Below are positions 33,808-43,901 of a DNA stretch of 64,000 nucleotides, piece after piece (positions within the stretch are counted from its first letter, which is position 1; the number at the start of each line of letters is the position of its first letter). This DNA comes from Streptomyces capillispiralis. Its GTDB lineage: Bacteria; Actinomycetota; Actinomycetes; Streptomycetales; Streptomycetaceae. A program made the translations under genes and the position numbers. Where the stretch lies: positions 620,001 through 684,000 of the forward strand of contig NZ_VIWV01000001.1 in NCBI RefSeq assembly GCF_007829875.1. The letters are read 5' to 3'. A model generated the notes under the pieces. The model saw only the letters and a program-made list of their open reading frames with translations. It was not told where the DNA came from and did no database searches.

Positions 33808-34608
33808 TCACCGGAGGTGGCCGTCCTGTCGGCCCGTGTCGGCCTCCGGCTGCGCCGCGCGCGCCAGGGTGCGGCGGTCGCGGTGGCACCCCGGCGGGAG
33901 GGGCGCCCGCACCTCGACCTCGGCGACCACCCCCCGGGCGGACGCCACGCGCCACAAGGACGCGAGCAGCGTGTCGTCGCCGACGAAGGCCGGCGCGGTC
34001 GCCGGGGCCCCGCCCGCGCACCGGTAGCGGATGCGGACCGGCTGCACCGGCACCCCGGCGTCCAGGGCCGCCTGGAAGACCGCCCGGCGGAAGTGTCCCT
34101 GGGCGCGGCCGCACCAGGTGCTGCCCTCGGGGAACGCCGCGACCGCCGCGCCCCCGCGCAGCACCCCGGCGACGGCGGCGACCGTCTCCGGCAGGGCGCG
34201 CAGCCGGTCACGGTCGATGAACAGCACGCCGCCGCGCGCCGCCAGCGCCCCCGCCACGGGCCAGCGCCGTATCTCGGACTTGGCCAGCATGCGGGCCGGA
34301 CGGACCGCCGCGAGCAGCGGTACGTCCAGCCAGGAGATGTGGTTGGCGACGAGCAGGAGCCCGCCGGTGGGGGCGGCGGCCCCGGCGATGCGGACCCGGA
34401 CCCCGGCGGCGCGCACGATCCAGCGGCACCACCGGCGCACCGGTTCCGCCGGGATCCGCGGCCCGAGCGGCAGCAGGGCGATCCCGGCGAGCAGCAGGAG
34501 GCCGACCGTCGCCAGGCGCAGCACCGCCAGCGGTACGGCCGCCGCGCGGGCCGTCGGTTCCACACAGCCCCGCGGGGTGCAGGGCGCGCCGGGCAGCCAG
34601 ACGCTCAT
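33808..34608 (-). CDS. olsA: Lysophospholipid acyltransferase (PlsC fold), probable OlsA-type ornithine-lipid O-acyltransferase
   Basis: A 266-residue membrane-associated acyltransferase. One or two N-terminal hydrophobic segments (VLRLATVGLLLLAGIALLPLG) precede the HX4D motif NHISWLD near residue 90 and FPEGSTW near 160. Its start overlaps the stop of the OlsB-like N-acyltransferase gene by one base (TGATG), which fits the two-step ornithine-lipid route: OlsB adds a 3-hydroxyacyl chain to ornithine, OlsA esterifies it. Substrate assignment rests on this pairing; a general phosphatidic-acid role is the alternative. Confidence 0.8.
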   Translation of the reverse strand: MSVWLPGAPCTPRGCVEPTARAAAVPLAVLRLATVGLLLLAGIALLPLGPRIPAEPVRRWCRWIVRAAGVRVRIAGAAAPTGGLLLVANHISWLDVPLLAAVRPARMLAKSEIRRWPVAGALAARGGVLFIDRDRLRALPETVAAVAGVLRGGAAVAAFPEGSTWCGRAQGHFRRAVFQAALDAGVPVQPVRIRYRCAGGAPATAPAFVGDDTLLASLWRVASARGVVAEVEVRAPLPPGCHRDRRTLARAAQPEADTGRQDGHLR

Positions 34609-35387
34609 CAGGCGGGGACGAGGGAGAGGAAGTGGCGCAGGTAGCGGGGGTTGACCCGGTTCATCGGCAGCAGCACGTAGAGGTCGGCGACGCCGAAGTC
34701 GGCGTCGTGCGCGGGCTCGCCGCACACCCAGGCGCCGAGCCGGATGTAGCCGCGCAGCAGGGCGGGCAGTTCGGTGGCCGCGGCGGGCACGGCGGGCACG
34801 GCGGCCTGCGGCAGCCAGGGGTGCAGCGGGCGGACCCGGTACTCCTCCGGCGCGAGGTGCCGGTCGCGCACCCGGTCCCAGGCGGCGGAGGCGAGGGCGC
34901 CGCCGTCGGCGAGCGGGATGGAGCAGCAGCCGGCCAGCCAGGCGTGGCCGCGGTCGGTCATGTAGCGGGCGATGCCGGCCCAGATGAGCCCGATGACCGC
35001 GCCGTCGCGGTGGTCGGGGTGCACACAGGAGCGGCCGACCTCGACGAGCGAGGGGCGTATCGGGTCCAGTGGCGCGAGGTCGAACTCGCTCTCCGCGTAG
35101 AGCCGTCCGGCGATCCCGGCGCGCTCCGGGGGCAGCAGGCGGTACGTGCCCACCACCTGGCCGCTCACCTCCTCGCGCACGAGCAGGTGGTCGCAGTACG
35201 CGTCGAAGGGGTCGACGTCCAGTCCCGGCTGCGGGCTGGACAGCAGGGCGCCCATCTCCCCGGCGAAGACGTCGTGGCGCAGCCGCTGCGCGGCACGCAC
35301 GTCCTCCTCGTCGCGGGCGAGGGTGACGGTGTAGCGGGTGGGCGCCGAGGGCTGCGGGGGACGGTGGAGCGTGGTGACGCCGGTCAT
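34608..35387 (-). CDS. olsB: GNAT-fold N-acyltransferase, probable ornithine-acyl-ACP acyltransferase OlsB
   Basis: A 259-residue protein of the hemolysin-like/OlsB acyltransferase group. It shows VRAAQRLRHDVFAGEMG near residue 30, DPFDAYCDHLLVREE, VVGTYRLLPPE, LVEVGRSCVHPDHRDG near 140, and the C-terminal GVADLYVLLPMNRVNPRYLRHF. It would form the amide bond of lyso-ornithine lipid. ATG 35387 is backed by AGGAG. It is 230 nt downstream of sdhB with a terminator between, so it is probably transcribed separately. Confidence 0.82.
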   Translation of the reverse strand: MTGVTTLHRPPQPSAPTRYTVTLARDEEDVRAAQRLRHDVFAGEMGALLSSPQPGLDVDPFDAYCDHLLVREEVSGQVVGTYRLLPPERAGIAGRLYAESEFDLAPLDPIRPSLVEVGRSCVHPDHRDGAVIGLIWAGIARYMTDRGHAWLAGCCSIPLADGGALASAAWDRVRDRHLAPEEYRVRPLHPWLPQAAVPAVPAAATELPALLRGYIRLGAWVCGEPAHDADFGVADLYVLLPMNRVNPRYLRHFLSLVPA

Positions 35388-35546
35388 GGCTGACTCCTGG
35401 GCACGGGCCGGGGACGGCGGAGCGGGGCGGCGGGCCGGGGTCGTGCGGCCCGCCGCTCCTGTTCTTCCGATGCCGGTTGGCGCGCGCGTGACCTGTGCCG
35501 GGAGCGCGGATGTGGAGATGTTGAATGCCGGGGGCGCCGGGAGCGA

Positions 35547-35584
35547 GACGGGGCCGGGCGATGAGCACCGGTCCCGGCCCCGTC
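35547..35584 (-). terminator. Hairpin terminator after sdhB
   Basis: GACGGGGCCGGG and CCCGGCCCCGTC form a 12-bp perfect stem around a 14-nt loop, 34 nt past the sdhB stop. No U-tract follows, as is usual in Streptomyces. Confidence 0.7.
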
Positions 35585-35617
35585 CGTTCGCGCCTGCGGC
35601 GAACGTCGGTGGGACGG

Positions 35618-36363
35618 CTACCGCTTCGCCGCCCTGCGGGTGGCCCGCAGCCACTCCTTGTTCATTCCGGTGATGGACACGAGCGGGATGCCCTTGGGGC
35701 ACGCCGTCGCGCACTCGCCGGCGAGGGTGCAGCCGCCGAAGCCCTCCTCGTCCATCTGCGCCACCATGTCCAGCACCCGGGTCTCCCGCTCGGGGGCGCC
35801 CTGCGGCAGCACGTTGAGGTGGTTGATCTTCGCCGAGGTGAACAGCATCGCCGCGCCGTTGGGGCAGGCGGCGACGCAGGCGCCGCAGCCGATGCACTCG
35901 GCGTGCTCGAAGGCGAAGTCCGCGTCGGGCTTGGGCACCGGCGTGGCGTGGGCCTCCGGGGCGGAGCCGGTGGGCGCGGTGATGTAGCCGCCGGCCTGGA
36001 TGATGCGGTCGAACGCCGACCGGTCGACCACCAGGTCCTTCACCACCGGGAAGGCGGCGGCCCGCCACGGTTCGACGTCGATGGTGTCGCCGTCCCGGAA
36101 GGAGCGCATGTGCAGCTGGCAGGTGGTGGTGCGCTCGGGCCCGTGCGCGTCGCCGTTGATGACCAGCGAGCAGGCGCCGCAGATGCCCTCGCGGCAGTCG
36201 TGGTCGAAGGCGACCGGGTCCTCGCCCTTGAGGATGAGCCCCTCGTTGAGCGTGTCGAGCATCTCCAGGAAGGACATGTCGGGCGAGATGCCGTCCACCT
36301 CGTACGTGGACATGGTGCCGTCGGCGTCGGCGTTCTTCTGCCGCCAGACGCGCAGGGTGAGCT

Positions 36364-36367
<4 letters not shown>
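35618..36367 (-). CDS. sdhB: Succinate dehydrogenase/fumarate reductase iron-sulfur subunit
   Basis: A 249-residue electron-transfer subunit. [15 protein letters not shown] and the later TTCQLH hold the [2Fe-2S] cluster, [15 protein letters not shown] the [4Fe-4S], and [15 protein letters not shown] the [3Fe-4S] ligands. It carries electrons from SdhA to the membrane cytochrome b. Its ATG overlaps the SdhA stop by 4 nt. The third gene of the sdhCAB operon is followed by a strong hairpin. Confidence 0.96.
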
Positions 36368-38313
<1,946 letters not shown>

Positions 38314-38315
38314 GG

Positions 38316-39023
38316 TCAGCTCACCACTCCGGTCATCACGCCCACGGGGACGGCGAGGAAGCCGGCCGTGAGCAGCAGCGCGAGGACATTGGCGACGGTC
38401 TTCAGGGCGCGGTCGCGGGTGCGGCTGCCGACGCCGAGGGTCTGGGCGGCGCTCCAGAACCCGTGCCGGATGTGCAGTCCGACGGCGAGCATCGCGACGA
38501 CGTAGATGACGTTGCCGTACCAGGTGGAGAAGGTGTCCACGACGTTCTGGTAGGGCTTGCCGCTCTCGAAGCCGCCGGAGTGCACATGGCCCGTGGTCAG
38601 GTCCAGGACGTGCCAGACGATGAACAGGGCGAGGATGATCCCGCCCCAGCGCATGGTGCGCGTGGCGTAACTGGCGCGCGGTTTCCGGTGCACGTACTTG
38701 CTGGGGCGCGCCCTGATGTCGCGGCGGCTGAGCTGGTAGGCGGAGACGGCGTGGGCGGCCACGGCGGCCACGAGCACGACGCGGACGAGCCACAGCGTCC
38801 ACTCGTAGTGCATGAACGGCTCACCGACGGTGCGCAGCCAGTGGGCGTAGTGGTTGAACTCGCCCGCCCCGAAGAAGATCTTCAGGTTTCCGATCATGTG
38901 GACGACCAGGTACAGCAGCATGATCAGGCCGCTGACCGCCATCACTGTCTTCTTGCCGACGGTCGAGTCCCACACGGTGCGTGCCATGGACGGCCGTCGG
39001 TCCGTCCGCGTTGCCAGAGCCAT
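38316..39023 (-). CDS. sdhC: Succinate dehydrogenase cytochrome b subunit (single-polypeptide B-type)
   Basis: A 235-residue membrane anchor with five predicted helices ([78 protein letters not shown] and a C-terminal helix). The His residues in HMIGN, AAHAV, WHVLD and LHIRHG are candidates for ligating two b hemes. One large anchor with no SdhD is the B-type layout. Start ATG 39023 is preferred; an upstream frame extends to 39053. First gene of sdhCAB, divergent from a LysR gene. Confidence 0.93.
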   Translation of the reverse strand: MALATRTDRRPSMARTVWDSTVGKKTVMAVSGLIMLLYLVVHMIGNLKIFFGAGEFNHYAHWLRTVGEPFMHYEWTLWLVRVVLVAAVAAHAVSAYQLSRRDIRARPSKYVHRKPRASYATRTMRWGGIILALFIVWHVLDLTTGHVHSGGFESGKPYQNVVDTFSTWYGNVIYVVAMLAVGLHIRHGFWSAAQTLGVGSRTRDRALKTVANVLALLLTAGFLAVPVGVMTGVVS

Positions 39024-39082
39024 GCCACCGACGCTAGGGCCGAGGGGGCCCATCGGTCCAAGACATGGAACGGCTCGATTCG

Positions 39083-39100
39083 ATAGGGCGGGCCTATGAT
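39083..39100 (+). promoter_or_regulatory. LysR box overlapping a -10 element; probable leaderless promoter
   Basis: ATAGG-GCGGG-CCTAT is a perfect 15-bp inverted repeat (T-N11-A type) at 39083-39097. TATGAT at 39095-39100 looks like a -10 hexamer, and transcription 6-7 nt later would start on the LysR GTG itself. The box would let the LysR protein repress its own leaderless transcript and act on divergent sdhCAB. Confidence 0.55.
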
Positions 39101-39106
39101 GGCTGC

Positions 39107-39991
39107 GTGCAGTTCCAGCAGCTCCAGTACTTCGTGGCCGTCGCCGAGACCCGGCACTTCACCCGGGCCGCCGAGACGGTCCATGTCGCGCAGCCGTCGT
39201 TGTCCCAGCAGATCAAGGCGCTCGAGCGGGAGCTGGGATCCGATCTGTTCCGGCGGGCGCGCGGCAACATCACGCTGACCGACGCCGGGGAGGCGCTGCT
39301 GCCCCTGGCCCGGCGGATCCTGGCGGACGCGGACACCGCCCGGCACGAGGTGCAGGAGGTGGCGCAGCTGCGCAGCGGCCGGGTCCGGCTGGGCGCGACG
39401 CCGAGCCTGTGCACCGGTCTGCTGCCGGACGTGCTGCGCGCCTTCCACGACCGCTACCCGGGCGTGCGGCTGCTGGTCGAGGAGGGCGGCTCGCACGACC
39501 TGGTGCGGCAGCTGGCCCGCGGCGCGCTGGACCTCGCCCTGGTGGTGCTGCCCCTTCCGACGCCCTCGCCCGCGCTCACCACGGTGGAGCTGCTGCGCGA
39601 GGACCTGGTGGTGGTGTCCTCGCCGGACGCCCCGAGGCCGGGGCGCGGCCGGCGGGCCGTGCGCATCGCCGATCTGGAGGGCGAGCGCCTGGTGATGTTC
39701 CGGCACGGCTACGACCTGCGCGAGCTGACCGTGGCCGCGTGCCGCGCGGAGGGCTTCGAGCCGGAATTCGCGGTCGAGGGCGGCGAGATGGACGCGGTGC
39801 TGGGGTTCGTGCGGGCCGGTCTCGGGGTCGCCGTCGTGCCGCGCATGGTGGCGGCGCGGTCGGGACACGGGCTGCGGGTGACCCCGCTGGCCCGTCCCGG
39901 TCTGCACCGCGCGATCGCCCTGGCGCACCGCAGCGACGTGGCTCCGCCGCGTGCGGCCCGGGAGTTGCAGCGGATGCTGCTGGAGCGGTGA
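39107..39991 (+). CDS. LysR family regulator divergent from sdhCAB
   Basis: A 294-residue LysR protein: winged helix QFQQLQYFVAVAETRHFTRAAETVHVAQPSLSQQIKALE and an effector domain ending DVAPPRAARELQRML. The GTG at 39107 is the natural family start. No ribosome site precedes it, and a TATGAT 7 nt upstream suggests a leaderless mRNA. Being divergent from sdhCAB with a LysR box in the gap, it probably controls that operon. Effector unknown. Confidence 0.92.
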   Translation: MQFQQLQYFVAVAETRHFTRAAETVHVAQPSLSQQIKALERELGSDLFRRARGNITLTDAGEALLPLARRILADADTARHEVQEVAQLRSGRVRLGATPSLCTGLLPDVLRAFHDRYPGVRLLVEEGGSHDLVRQLARGALDLALVVLPLPTPSPALTTVELLREDLVVVSSPDAPRPGRGRRAVRIADLEGERLVMFRHGYDLRELTVAACRAEGFEPEFAVEGGEMDAVLGFVRAGLGVAVVPRMVAARSGHGLRVTPLARPGLHRAIALAHRSDVAPPRAARELQRMLLER

Positions 39992-40007
39992 GCCGCCCGA
40001 GGCCGGC

Positions 40008-40469
40008 CTACGGCACCACCGTCACCGGCCACCGCCCCGCCTTGACCAGCCGCACCGCGACCGACCCGACGATCCGGTGGCCGGCCTGCTCGGAGGCGCC
40101 CACCACCACCGCGTCCGCGGTGAGGTCGTCCGCCGCCCTCACCAGGGCGTGGTAGGGGTCGCCGCGCACCGTGTGGAACTCCCAGCGGATGTCGAAGATC
40201 CCCCTGATCCGCTCCATCGCCTCCCTGATCTGCGCGACCAGGTCCTCGGCGATCTCCTCGGTCGCGTCGGCCACCGGCGCGCCGAGCACCGCGCCCGCCG
40301 CCGGCACCGGCTGCACGTAGACGATGGCGAGCAGCGCGTTCTGCCGTCGGGCGAGACCGGCGGCGTACGCCGCCGCACGCAGCGAGGAGTCGGACCCGTC
40401 CACTCCGGCCACGATCACCTTCGGGCCGTCGGTGCCCCGTTCGAAGCGGGGGGACTGCTGTTCCGTCAC
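40008..40469 (-). CDS. Universal stress protein (UspA family)
   Basis: A 153-residue single-domain Usp. KVIVAGVDGSDSSLRAAAYAAGLA gives the N-terminal strand/helix, and DAVVVGASEQAGHRIVGSVAVRLVKAGRWPVTVVP the C-terminal nucleotide loop. The loop is a variant of the G2xG9xGS motif, so ATP binding is not certain. GTG 40469 starts the protein. It is convergent with the LysR gene and divergent from the deacetylase. Confidence 0.93.
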   Translation of the reverse strand: MTEQQSPRFERGTDGPKVIVAGVDGSDSSLRAAAYAAGLARRQNALLAIVYVQPVPAAGAVLGAPVADATEEIAEDLVAQIREAMERIRGIFDIRWEFHTVRGDPYHALVRAADDLTADAVVVGASEQAGHRIVGSVAVRLVKAGRWPVTVVP

Positions 40470-40616
40470 GGCAGCGAGGCTAGCGGACCCCACCGCCCCG
40501 GCCGGCAGCCGTCCCCCGCGGACCCGTCGCCCCACACTGCGCCGATCGGGTGAAATCGTGCCGCCGCACCGGTGTCGCTGAGGTGCGTCGGGCGTCCGTG
40601 GGGCGACTGATGAGTC

Positions 40617-41456
40617 ATGCAGAAGGATCAGTTGCTCATCCGGCGCCGGGCCGTGCTCGCCGGCGCCGCCGCTCTCGGCGCCGCCGGTGTGGCCTCGGCA
40701 CTCGCGCCGGGCACCGGGGAGCGGGCCGCCCCCGCGTCGGCGCCCGCCGCGGGCGCCCCGGCCGCCCGCCGCCCGCTCAAGCCCTCCGAGTACCGGCTCA
40801 GGCCCCTGACCGGCTACGACGCGCCGCCCAGCACTCCCGGCAGGACCCCGGTGCGGCGCGAACCGCTGCTGCGCCTGTCCGGGCGCGGCCGCACCATGGT
40901 GCTGACCTTCGACGACGGGCCGGACCCCCGCTACACCCCGGACATCCTGGACACCCTGGCCCGGTACGAGACGCGCGCGATGTTCTTCGTGTGCGGGGAG
41001 ATGGCGGCCGAGAACCCGGACCTGCTGGCCCGGATGGCGGACGAGGGGCACGTGGTCGGCAACCACACCTGGTCCCACCCCCTGCTCACCGCACTCGGCC
41101 GGCGCCGGATCCGCACCGAGATGGAACGCACCAGCGACGTCATCGAGAAGGCCCACGGCTCACGCCCCGAATGGTTCCGCGCGCCCTACGGGGCCTGGAA
41201 CCGCGCCGCCTTCCGGCTCGGTGCCGAACTGGGCATGGAGCCGCTGGCCTGGACGGTCGACACGCTCGACTGGACGACGCCCGGCACCCGCACCATCGTC
41301 GGCCGGGTCGCGGACGGTGCCGCCCCCGGCGTCGTGGTGCTCTCCCACGACGCCGGCGGCGAACGCTCGCAGAGCGTGCGGGCCCTGCGCCGCTATCTGC
41401 CCGCGCTGCTGGACTCCGGCTACCACGTCACGGTGCCGCGCCGGCAGTACGTCTGA
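40617..41456 (+). CDS. Tat-exported polysaccharide deacetylase (NodB domain)
   Basis: A 279-residue protein: twin-arginine-type leader (IRRRAVLAGAAALGAAGVASA), a Pro/Ala-rich spacer, then a carbohydrate-esterase-4 domain from about 95. TMVLTFDDGPDPRYTP supplies the catalytic base and metal Asp, and VVGNHTWSHP the two metal His. WFRAPYGAWN and VVLSHDAGG are motifs 3 and 5. It would deacetylate peptidoglycan or chitin-type polymers outside the cell. It is convergent with the sortase gene. Confidence 0.93.
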   Translation: MQKDQLLIRRRAVLAGAAALGAAGVASALAPGTGERAAPASAPAAGAPAARRPLKPSEYRLRPLTGYDAPPSTPGRTPVRREPLLRLSGRGRTMVLTFDDGPDPRYTPDILDTLARYETRAMFFVCGEMAAENPDLLARMADEGHVVGNHTWSHPLLTALGRRRIRTEMERTSDVIEKAHGSRPEWFRAPYGAWNRAAFRLGAELGMEPLAWTVDTLDWTTPGTRTIVGRVADGAAPGVVVLSHDAGGERSQSVRALRRYLPALLDSGYHVTVPRRQYV

Positions 41457-41482
41457 GCCGCCCGCGCCCGGTCGGGGTCCGC

Positions 41483-42151
41483 TCAGCGGATCTCGACCAG
41501 GCGGGCGAAGACGACGACGTTCCCGTCGTAGCCGTTCTGCTGGGAGAAGCCGCCGCCGCAGGTGATGACCCGCAGCTCGGCTGCCCCCTTGGAGGCGTAG
41601 ACCCGGTCGCCGGGGAAGGCGTTCTTCGCGAAGACCTCGACGCCGTAGATCTCGAACACGGCGGTCCTCGCGTCCTGGCGCGCGACCTCGACCCGGTGTC
41701 CCTTCTTCAGCGCCCCGAGCCCGTAGAACACCGCCGGCCCCTGCGCGTTGTCGACGTGGCCGACGACGACGGCCGTGCCCTTCTCGCCCGGCGAGACGGC
41801 GCCCGTGAACCAGCCCGCCAGGTTCGGGTCCTGCGGCGGTGGCGCGTCCACCCAGCCCTCCGCGTCCAGCCCCACCGGCATCACCGGCGCGTCCACCTGG
41901 ATCGCCGGGATCCGGACCCGGTCGGGCACCGCGTACGGCAGCGGCTGCACCGCCCCGGCCAGGACGTCGACGGGCACCCGGCTGTCGGCGGCGGCCGCGC
42001 CGGCCGGCTGCGGCGGGCCCACGTCGAACTCCCCCGAACCGTTCCGGATGAGCGCGAGTCCGGTGAGCAGGACCAGCGCTATCACGCCCCACGGGGCGCG
42101 CCGCTTGCGCGGCGCCTCCTCTTCGGCTTCGGCCGGCCAGAAAGCAGACAT
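41483..42151 (-). CDS. Class F sortase
   Basis: A 222-residue transpeptidase with an N-terminal membrane anchor (APWGVIALVLLTGLALIRNG, about 19-38) and a sortase barrel. RVRIPAIQVDAPVMPVG opens the domain. Catalytic residues are His in VVVGHVDNAQG (near 133), Cys in LRVITCGGG (near 197) and Arg in VVVFARLVEIR at the end. It is divergent from a small secreted protein, the usual arrangement for class F sortases in actinobacteria. Which substrate it anchors is not evident. Confidence 0.93.
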   Translation of the reverse strand: MSAFWPAEAEEEAPRKRRAPWGVIALVLLTGLALIRNGSGEFDVGPPQPAGAAAADSRVPVDVLAGAVQPLPYAVPDRVRIPAIQVDAPVMPVGLDAEGWVDAPPPQDPNLAGWFTGAVSPGEKGTAVVVGHVDNAQGPAVFYGLGALKKGHRVEVARQDARTAVFEIYGVEVFAKNAFPGDRVYASKGAAELRVITCGGGFSQQNGYDGNVVVFARLVEIR

Positions 42152-42332
42152 TCGCCTTCCCCTCTCGACACAGCCGTCGCCGTGTCACTCGCGCATGACG
42201 AAAACGCTAAATCGCGGGTGCGCAACCGGCGACGGGGCGGCGGCGAACGGGTGGCCCCGGGCGGGACGAGGTGCGCCATCCGGGGTGGAGCCCGACGAAG
42301 ATTTTCTGACGGTCCGTGACCTGCGGCGATAT
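42152..42332. other. Divergent promoter region of sortase and secreted protein
   Basis: A relatively A/T-containing stretch (AAAACGCTAAATCG near 42200) between the divergent sortase and secreted-protein genes; it continues into the hairpin at 42333. It presumably holds both promoters; no operator is obvious. Confidence 0.4.
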
Positions 42333-42359
42333 CCCCTCCCGCGGTTTTCCGCGAGGGGG
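42333..42359 (+). other. Hairpin in the leader before the secreted-protein gene
   Basis: CCCCTCCCGCGG-TTTT-CCGCGAGGGGG folds into a GC stem of about 10-11 bp with a single bulge and a TTTT loop. It lies about 130 nt before the ATG. It could be an attenuator, an mRNA-stabilising stem or a terminator for something reading in from the left. Confidence 0.55.
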
Positions 42360-42486
42360 AGGCCTCACCGGTACGGACCATCGCCGAAATGCGGGTGCGG
42401 GCAGGGCAACTGAGGGTCTTTCTGGGAGGCGCTTTCTCGCCGATCGACCGGGGACGGGACCCGGGGCGCCTTCCGCGGAGGATCAC

Positions 42487-42984
42487 ATGCGCAACTCACG
42501 TGCCCTGGCGGCCGCCGGCGCCGCGGTCGCCGTCCTCGGGGTCGCCGCCCCGGCGGCCGTCGCGGACTCCGGTCGGGTGCCCAACCCGTCCAACATCGTC
42601 GCCCTGCCCAGCGTCATCGCCGCCGGCGGGCAGCTGACCATCACCGTCGACGGCTGCCCCCACGGCGGTACGGCGACCTCCAACGCGTTCCCCAAGACCG
42701 ACCTGACGCCCATCCACGGGGCCAACGACACGTCGAAGGGGACCGCGACCGTCGACGCCGACGCCCGCCCCGGTCCGTACGACATCACGGTCCACTGCTC
42801 CGGCAGGAGCCTGACCCGTCCGGCCGCCTTCACCGTCATCGGCGGTGTCCGCGGCGGTATCGGCGGCAGCAGCACCAGCGGGGCGACCCCGACCGACATC
42901 GCCATCGGCGGCGCGCTGGTGACCGCGGCGGTCGTCGGCAGCGGGGTCTTCTGGATGCGCCGCCGCGCCGAGAAGCGGATCTGA
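42487..42984 (+). CDS. Small secreted, C-terminally anchored protein next to the sortase
   Basis: A 165-residue protein with a Sec signal peptide (AAAGAAVAVLGVAAPAAVADS, cleavage near 27), an immunoglobulin-like beta domain with two Cys (TVDGCPHGG and ITVHCSGRS, likely a disulfide) and a C-terminal TM helix (IAIGGALVTAAVVGSGVFW) followed by RRRAEKR. The end looks like a sorting signal, but no LPxTG or LAxTG pentapeptide precedes the helix, only GSSTSGATPTD. GCGGAGG lies before the ATG. Function unknown. Confidence 0.85.
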   Translation: MRNSRALAAAGAAVAVLGVAAPAAVADSGRVPNPSNIVALPSVIAAGGQLTITVDGCPHGGTATSNAFPKTDLTPIHGANDTSKGTATVDADARPGPYDITVHCSGRSLTRPAAFTVIGGVRGGIGGSSTSGATPTDIAIGGALVTAAVVGSGVFWMRRRAEKRI

Positions 42985-43033
42985 GCGGCTGTCCCCTGCG
43001 GGCCGCCGTTTCGCATCTGTCCGACAGCACCGT

Positions 43034-43062
43034 GCCCCGGATCCCACGACGGGATCCGGGGC
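43034..43062. terminator. Bidirectional hairpin terminator
   Basis: GCCCCGGATCCC-ACGAC-GGGATCCGGGGC forms a perfect 12-bp stem with a 5-nt loop in the 100-nt gap between the convergent secreted-protein and DUF4239 genes. Confidence 0.85.
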
Positions 43063-43083
43063 GAAGCCCTGCCCGGCGCGGTC

Positions 43084-43848
43084 TCAGCCCCCGAGGTGCG
43101 GGAAGAGCCGCAGGAACGGGTCCGTCGACGCGGCGATGCCCCGGCCGTAGGGCGCGTCGAAGTCCCAGATCAGGAAGAGCAGGAAGGCGATCAGCGCGGA
43201 GAACAGCCCGGCGAGGACCAGCTCCCTGCTGGTGCGGCGGATCTGGAGCGCGAAGATCATGCCGATGGTGATCGCGGCCCCGGCGATCAGCCCGAACCAC
43301 ACCACGCCCGGCATGGTCTGCCCGGTCGACTCCGCCCGGGCGCTGCGCGCCTGGTCGGCGGCGGCCACCTGGTCCATGAGCGGCTGGTAGGCCTGCGCCT
43401 CGAAGTCCGTGCGCGGCTCGTAGTCGGTGACGCGGTGGCGGACGCGGTCGAGCAGCGCGGTGCCGCGTGCGGTGACCCGGCCGTCGTCGGCCATGGTCCG
43501 CCACTCGGTGGTCACGACGTGTCCGACATAGGCGTTGACATCGTCACGGATGCGGTCACGCACGTCAGCCGGGTAGACCCGTACGCGCTCCGTGATCTCG
43601 TGCAGGGCCACCGCCTCCGCCCGTACGTGCTCCTGGGCGGCGCTGCGTCCCTCCCAGACGCCGGCGATGGCGAGACCGAGGACGATGGCGTACACCACGC
43701 CGATCCACATCGTCATGTACTCGATGACGTCCGGGGTCTCGCTGGGATCCTCGTCGTCGGCCGCCCGGCGGTGCCGTACGAGGGTGATGACCACCACGAC
43801 GGCACAGGCGGCCAGCATCGCGAGGGTGAGAACAAGCCATTCCGGCAA
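43084..43848 (-). CDS. DUF4239 membrane protein
   Basis: A 254-residue protein with an N-terminal TM (LVLTLAMLAACAVVVVITLV), a second TM pair starting MTMWIGVVYAIVLGLAIAGVWE, a central soluble helical region of about 110 residues, and two C-terminal TMs (VVWFGLIAGAAITIGMIFALQI and LVLAGLFSALIAFLLFLIWDFDAPYGRG). The WDxPFxG-like ending matches the bestrophin-like DUF4239 family. Function unknown; an ion channel has been suggested for such folds. It follows the Pro-rich gene on the same strand by 53 nt. Confidence 0.88.
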   Translation of the reverse strand: MPEWLVLTLAMLAACAVVVVITLVRHRRAADDEDPSETPDVIEYMTMWIGVVYAIVLGLAIAGVWEGRSAAQEHVRAEAVALHEITERVRVYPADVRDRIRDDVNAYVGHVVTTEWRTMADDGRVTARGTALLDRVRHRVTDYEPRTDFEAQAYQPLMDQVAAADQARSARAESTGQTMPGVVWFGLIAGAAITIGMIFALQIRRTSRELVLAGLFSALIAFLLFLIWDFDAPYGRGIAASTDPFLRLFPHLGG

Positions 43849-43901
43849 GAGGGCCTCCGGCGGAGAGTCGGATCGGGTCGGTCGTCAGCGCGGTGCGGTC
43901 G

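Noticed and set aside
42333..42359. Riboswitch in the secreted-protein leader
   Set aside because: Only a simple hairpin is visible, with no conserved aptamer elements, so I list it just as a hairpin.
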